Source: Larix kaempferi
Taxonomy: Eukaryota; Streptophyta; Pinopsida; Pinales; Pinaceae
Length of the DNA: 64,000 nucleotides
Assembly (NCBI GenBank): GCA_027924585.1
Contig: BSBM01000106.1
Coordinates: 37,153,501 to 37,217,500, forward strand
Direction: 5' to 3'
The notes under the pieces were generated by a model. That model did not search any database, had not been told where the DNA came from, and was given only the letters and a program-made list of their open reading frames with translations. Made by a program: the position numbers and the translations under genes. Shown piece by piece: positions 51,901-57,900 of the stretch (its first letter is position 1; each line of letters begins with the position of its first letter).

Positions 51901-54900
51901 TATTGCACAAGAACGAGATGTAGAACCCTCCGACCTTTTTCTCTTTGATGTAGCACTCCCAACCCCTGATAGTGGAGACATATCTTTGAAGCGTCATCGT
52001 GGGAGGTGACATTTTTGCTAGAAAACATTCATTTTCCATCTACATCCAATTGCAGCCTCAAAAGTTCAAATTTTTGTTTTGCTGTCAGCTTGGCACAAAC
52101 ATGCACTCCTTTACCTGGAATCCCCAAAGGATGTTGCCTAACTCTGCTATAGCTGCCAACCCAAACATGGTCACAAATATTGCATTTCCAATCACGTGAA
52201 CCACCACCAGCATTTGAAGCTCGTTTTGGTTGTTAGGATGCATATAATATAAGGGGTTTTAAAGGATCAAATGTCCCCTTTGCATATTCTGACAAACTTC
52301 TAGGTGGCCCATTAGAATCTGCTCCATGCATAGGCCTATTTAGGCTGTTTGCTGCCATTCTATTACTGTTTTGATTTTCTGGGTTATCACTGTCGCTGTC
52401 ACTGCTATTGCTGTTTGTTGATCAATTCAATTTACTTCTTTGAGACTTTGACTTGTTGAAATTTTTCAATGCAACATGAATAAAATTTTTTAAACATTCT
52501 AATTTGGTGTAAAATTGTAACAGTTTGATTGTTTAATAAAAATTTTAATTTTAATTTAAAATTGACTGTTATATAATATAAATTATAATGTTATTTAATT
52601 TTTAAAAAGTTAAAAGCTTAAAATTGATTTACTGTTAGAGTTTTTTTAATTTTTAAAATTTTAAATTTTAAATGACTGTTCTAAAATTTAAAATTTAAAA
52701 TGAATGTTTAAAAATTTAATGGAATTAAAAAAAAATGGAATGTGGTCGGGTTTGTCCTTCGGCCCTTTCGCAAAGTGGGTTGGGGTCTGTCCCATGCTAC
52801 TGTTAGCATAACAGTAACACGGTTGTGTTACTATTATGCTAACAGTAGCATGGGACAGACCCGACACACCTGCGAAAGGAATCCAGATTGATAAAAAATA
52901 ATCGGGGTCTGGAGGTCCAGAACTAACCCGCAAGCTCGGAAAAAAAGTGCTTGGAAAAGCAATGCACGTGGACTCTAGCTGACAGTGCGACGACGACAGA
53001 CAACTGATGGAAGCTCCAACGAGCGGCAAACCTTCACACGGCCTTATGCAAACCTTCACGTGGCCTCTACAAACCTTCACGTGGCCTCTGCAAAGTGCAA
53101 ACCCGACCAGGAACATCGAAAACCAGTGAACGTGGCGCACAAAAGTTGAAACGACGAAGTTGTATCCGGAAACCCTTACGAATGGGCCGTGTGGAAGACG
53201 TTGGGTGAAGAAAATCCAAGGGAAACTGAAATCAGAGGGAAAATGAGGAAATCCGAGCTGCCATGTGGTTATTTTTGGGCCACAAACTCTCCAACGTTTC
53301 CGCCTTTTGAGGAAACGACCCCTATGTGCGTTTCCCGTTGTTTCTGGATTTGGGTACGTGGTGGAAACATGCCCAAACTCGTTTCCGGGGTCCGGAAACG
53401 CGTGGGAGGGAGGAAACTCGTTTCCGGGGTCCGGAAACGCGTACTCGTGTAAAATTGGTATATATACACACACACACTCATATGCATCCATGTGAATCCA
53501 AACCATAATACACAAATTTGCAAAATTTCTCATATATATAACAAGAGTGTATACAACCAAAATAGCATTAAGTGCACTCCATATCTGAAACACAATACAT
53601 AAACAAAAAGGCTCTGAATGGCTTATAGAGTCCAAAAATAACTCTATACTAGATAGTAAAGACCGCACAATATAACAGAATCATTTTAATCTAGATGCTC
53701 AAAATCAAGTTCAGAGGCCTAAGACTGTATCAGTCATTATCTACTTCCTCAACATTACTAGACTCAACATGGGGATTTTGGGCTTGGGCTACGTGGCTTG
53801 ATTCCCCTGGTCTAGAAGGAACTTGCCCAACATCAATATTCACATCTTGTTGATGTGGAAGGTGGGTCCAAATCCATCCAAGAAAGGTCTTCATTGCCAA
53901 ATGTTTTTGGTTGAGTTTCCACAACCCAATTTGATGAGGGATGAACATCATCCAAGAGTATCAACATCAACCTAGAATTAACCTTGAATGAGCTCCAAAT
54001 GTGGTCCAAATGACTCCAAGAAACTCTACCCATAAACTCTCCAAATTAGTCCTTCAATCTCCTCTTCAAATTAGACTAGCAACCTCTCCAAATCATCTTT
54101 GCAATCAACTGTCTAAACGAAACAAAGACCCTCAGTTCACAAACTGAAAATACTCAAATGAATAGTGTGAGAGAAATAGAGGGGGTGGGGTTGTTATTAT
54201 AACTTTGTTAGGGGTTTAGGGTATCTAGAAGCTTCTCTCCTCAACTAACTTTTAGTCTAGTTTTTTTTTTTTTACATTAAAAATCCTTCTTAAAATCTGC
54301 TGTTGTATGAAACTGATCGATTTTGGCAAAAAGGACCAGTTTTGTATAGAACTGGTCATTTTTGGGTTGGCTCTCTGATTCAGACCAGTCGGGTGAAAAT
54401 TGGTTGGACTGTCTGGTTTTTACTAGTTTCGGTCCGATTTTGGTAACTTTGGTTCAAATTGGTTCAACCAACATGAAATTGAAATTAGTTGATTGGTTCC
54501 ATCCTTCAATGGTTGGTTAGGGATGATTTTGGGTTGATTTCAATCTAGAGTGTCTCTCATTTGATTTGGTTCTTCAACTCATTTTTTATTCAGTTGGTTC
54601 CTTTGCGGTCTTGGTTTCATCATCAAGTGGTTCCAATGTTGGTTCTCATAACATTGATATGAGCTTCTCATTATTTCTATAATAAGGTTTTATAAAGACA
54701 ATAGTAGGTAAACTTCTCACAACTCATGGATGATCTAACTTTATGAGCACTACCTTGGGATTTGTATTTATGAGTTGGAGGATGATGAACAATAGTAGGT
54801 AAACTTCTCACAACTCAAGGATGATCTAACTTTATGAGCACTACCTTGGGATCTGTATTTATGAGTTGGAGAACGATCTTACAGATAACACACACATTGG

Positions 54901-57900
54901 TGATGGTTGCATTTTACACCATGTCTTGATTACATTACTCTTGTTTTTTGATGTTGTGACACTATTAGCTTCCTCGCTTGATTGTCTTCAAACATAGCTC
55001 AATGCCCTCGCTAATTTTGTGATTGTAGGAAAGTGGGGTGAAACTTAGTAAAACCAATGTTATGATTTTAACACCTCCTGGGGAATTTTTTTAAATTTCC
55101 ACTTATTTAGAGTTGGGGGGGTGGAAATCACTACATCATATACTTGGGGGCCTAGCATTTGGATCTTAGATTCAATTTAAGGCTTGCTTCCCAACTGCAA
55201 CTCAATAAGACGACATACATGAGTGGTAATGCACGTATTGCATTTTTAGGGTATACCCTCAAAGATTCATCAATTTGACATGATTATCAAACCCATATGC
55301 TTTATGGCAAGGTTTGGGGACCCTATGTTGTACTTGTTCATTTTAGGAATGATTAGGAAGAGTCCAATCTATTATGTTGTACTTGTTCATTTTAGGCATG
55401 ATTTGGAAGAGTCCAATCTATCATATGCTTCAACAGAGGATATGTTTTGTACCTTAGTCATTATCCAAGCGAAGTTTAGTTCCCATCCTTTGCACATTGA
55501 GAGAATTTTAAAGCTTGTCTACCTTCTTTATAGGATACACACTTATGGTGAGCTGGTGATAGGAAGGGAGAGATATCGCTACTTGGCCGTTAGGTTGCCT
55601 CTATGGACCTCCCAGGGAAAATATGATGTTGGCTTTTAGAGGCTTCTTTGCTCCTCCAATCCATCGACATTTCTATCAAGTGCCTCCCCTTCTTCTAGTA
55701 CAGTTTGGATGCCCTAAGCCACCTTTACCCTCTAAAACGGGAGATCAATATGGTGATCAAGGAAGACATATAGGAGCAATTTTATTTAGGGCACATGGAT
55801 CTTCCCCTTGGCCTCTTGGCACTAATATGACCTACTTTGGGCATTTTCTACATTTGATGAATGACCTTGTTGCCTGTCTTGACTACATTTGACATCATTG
55901 GTCACACAAACCCTAAGTCTTGCTAGGCTACTTGAGGATATGTTCTCACCAATTACATGTGGACTTTGACCACGACACTTTTTAAATGGATAGGATATGC
56001 TAGTTGTGTCATTTATAGGAGATTAATACAAAGGAACACTTCCATCTTTGTATGCTCCATACCTCTTATGATATTCTAGGAAAATATTCGTGTTTATACT
56101 GTGATTCATGGTGGTTCCTTCTTACCCTCTTTTCGTTATCCAAATCATATATGTTTGGTTTCCTATATTCGAGAAGTGATAATCACAAATGGCAGACCTT
56201 ATGACATTTATCCAATCCTAATTGCACTATGTTGATCACTTCTTTGTTCCAGTGTGAAGCACCATGCATGGGTATGTGCTATGGATATATGAGGAAATAA
56301 AGCCACTAAGACATACTAATGCTAGTTAGTCCCAGGCTATAGTTGAGAACATGCTCCGATACAGAGCTAGCAAATAGGTGTCCATTATCAGTTTTTTGCA
56401 TTTTATCTTCCGCTTTAGATGTCAACAGAGCTTTTGTTGGTTGTACCTTGTCTACTCCGAACTAGGGCCCCTCTTAGTGCTGGGCATTCTCTAGAGGATA
56501 TCATCAAAGTTTGCAATGGTATTTTCAGGGTGATTATGATGACAGACATAGCCTCTCCTTCGCATCAATATATCTGCCTCTAGTGTATTGCCGTAGCCTC
56601 ACACAATCCTTTTCCTTTGCATTATTATGTATTCTTCTTTAGTTTTTGACATTTTGTATGGGTTTATCCAATTCTACTTACTATTATATGAATTTGATTT
56701 GTCACGTAAAGAGTAGCCTTGGCACTTGCACATCACTTTTGTTTCTTATTATACTTTCTATGCCCATTTAACTATTTTAGGCCTCTTGTAGACATTAATA
56801 AAATGATCTCATCTCCATCAATGCTTACAAGTAGACGCAAAGGTCATTGCATGATCATAATTTGTTTCCATTTCCGTAACCACTGGCTTTCACAGATCAT
56901 AAAGCACATGGACACTTTTTATATGGTTGAAAGCACCATTATATTAAAATGAACATTGCGCCCTTGGCGAGAGAGAAGGAACTTTGTTAATGTTATTTTT
57001 ATTGTATATGTCTATCCAACAGTCACAATAGTGCAACCATTTTTTTACCATAAATGTATCATACCTAGCGCAAGGACTTTGGTCACATCATGAACAGGCT
57101 CAAACAACATCTTAGTTTCAAATGAAGGGGCTTTGAAACTACGCTAAGAATGGCAATATCATCAGTCATGGCTTGCCAATACGGGGTTCTAGCAGCATTG
57201 AAATATAGTTCAGAATAAAACTAAAAACTGGTTATGGCATTCCTAGCTTGATCATGAACAAATTTGTTCAAATTTGTTCTCCAGGCTAGGCTGGGATTTT
57301 AGTGGTGGTATGAGAAAGAAATAACTTGTTAAAATTTTGGTGTTCTCTCCAGGCTGGGCTGGGATTTAGGGGTGGTATGAGCAATAAATAACTTGTCAAG
57401 ATTTTGGTGTTCTCTCCAGGCTAGGCTGGGATTTAGTCAAATGGTCGTGTTTTTTTCAAGTTGACTGTTGGGTTAACTTGGTTTATTTTGGAGCTGAGCT
57501 GAATTGAATGCTGAGTACTTGCACTCAGTGAGTCATGTCACATTGTTCCATCTATTACTGAAACCTACCAGACTTGACTGGCATGCTGTTTCCAATCTGG
57601 ACCAACCCTCATTCATTGAGACCTGCTCTGGGGCAGTTTAAGCAAGAAATCTTGATTGGCCGGTTGTTTTTGCTAGTTCTGGTTTTGATAAAGTTGCATT
57701 GATCCAAACAACGGATCCTAACCAGGAGTAAGGAAGTCTCTCCTTACAAAGTTTAGGCCCTACCGTAAACCAATGCATTCTTGTTGTTGCAAGACACTTC
57801 AGTTTTACTTTTAAGCTTGTGATTATGTGTTTGGGTTCTGCTAGATTGTATTTTTGTATTGTTTTGTAATTTATCTCAGACTTCAATACAGCTATTTCCC

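Larger units (their letters stand above)
49290..53455 (-). mobile_element. hAT element body around the transposase relic
   Basis: GTTTCC / GGAAAC words cluster on both sides of the transposase: 49313-49560 on the left and 53295-53445 on the right ('ggggtccggaaacgcgt' occurs twice). This is how hAT subterminal binding sites are arranged. A possible 8-bp target-site duplication is TGTACAAT (left, about 49278) against TGTAAAAT (right, about 53447), seven of eight matching, but the implied terminal inverted repeats are poor. The ends are therefore approximate. Confidence 0.5.

Noticed and set aside
52688-53668. 326-codon minus-strand open frame, the longest in the window
   Set aside because: It runs through the hairpin and the GTTTCC subterminal repeats of the hAT element, has repeat-driven peptide copies and no domain, and its neighbour frames are also open. 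It is treated as chance.
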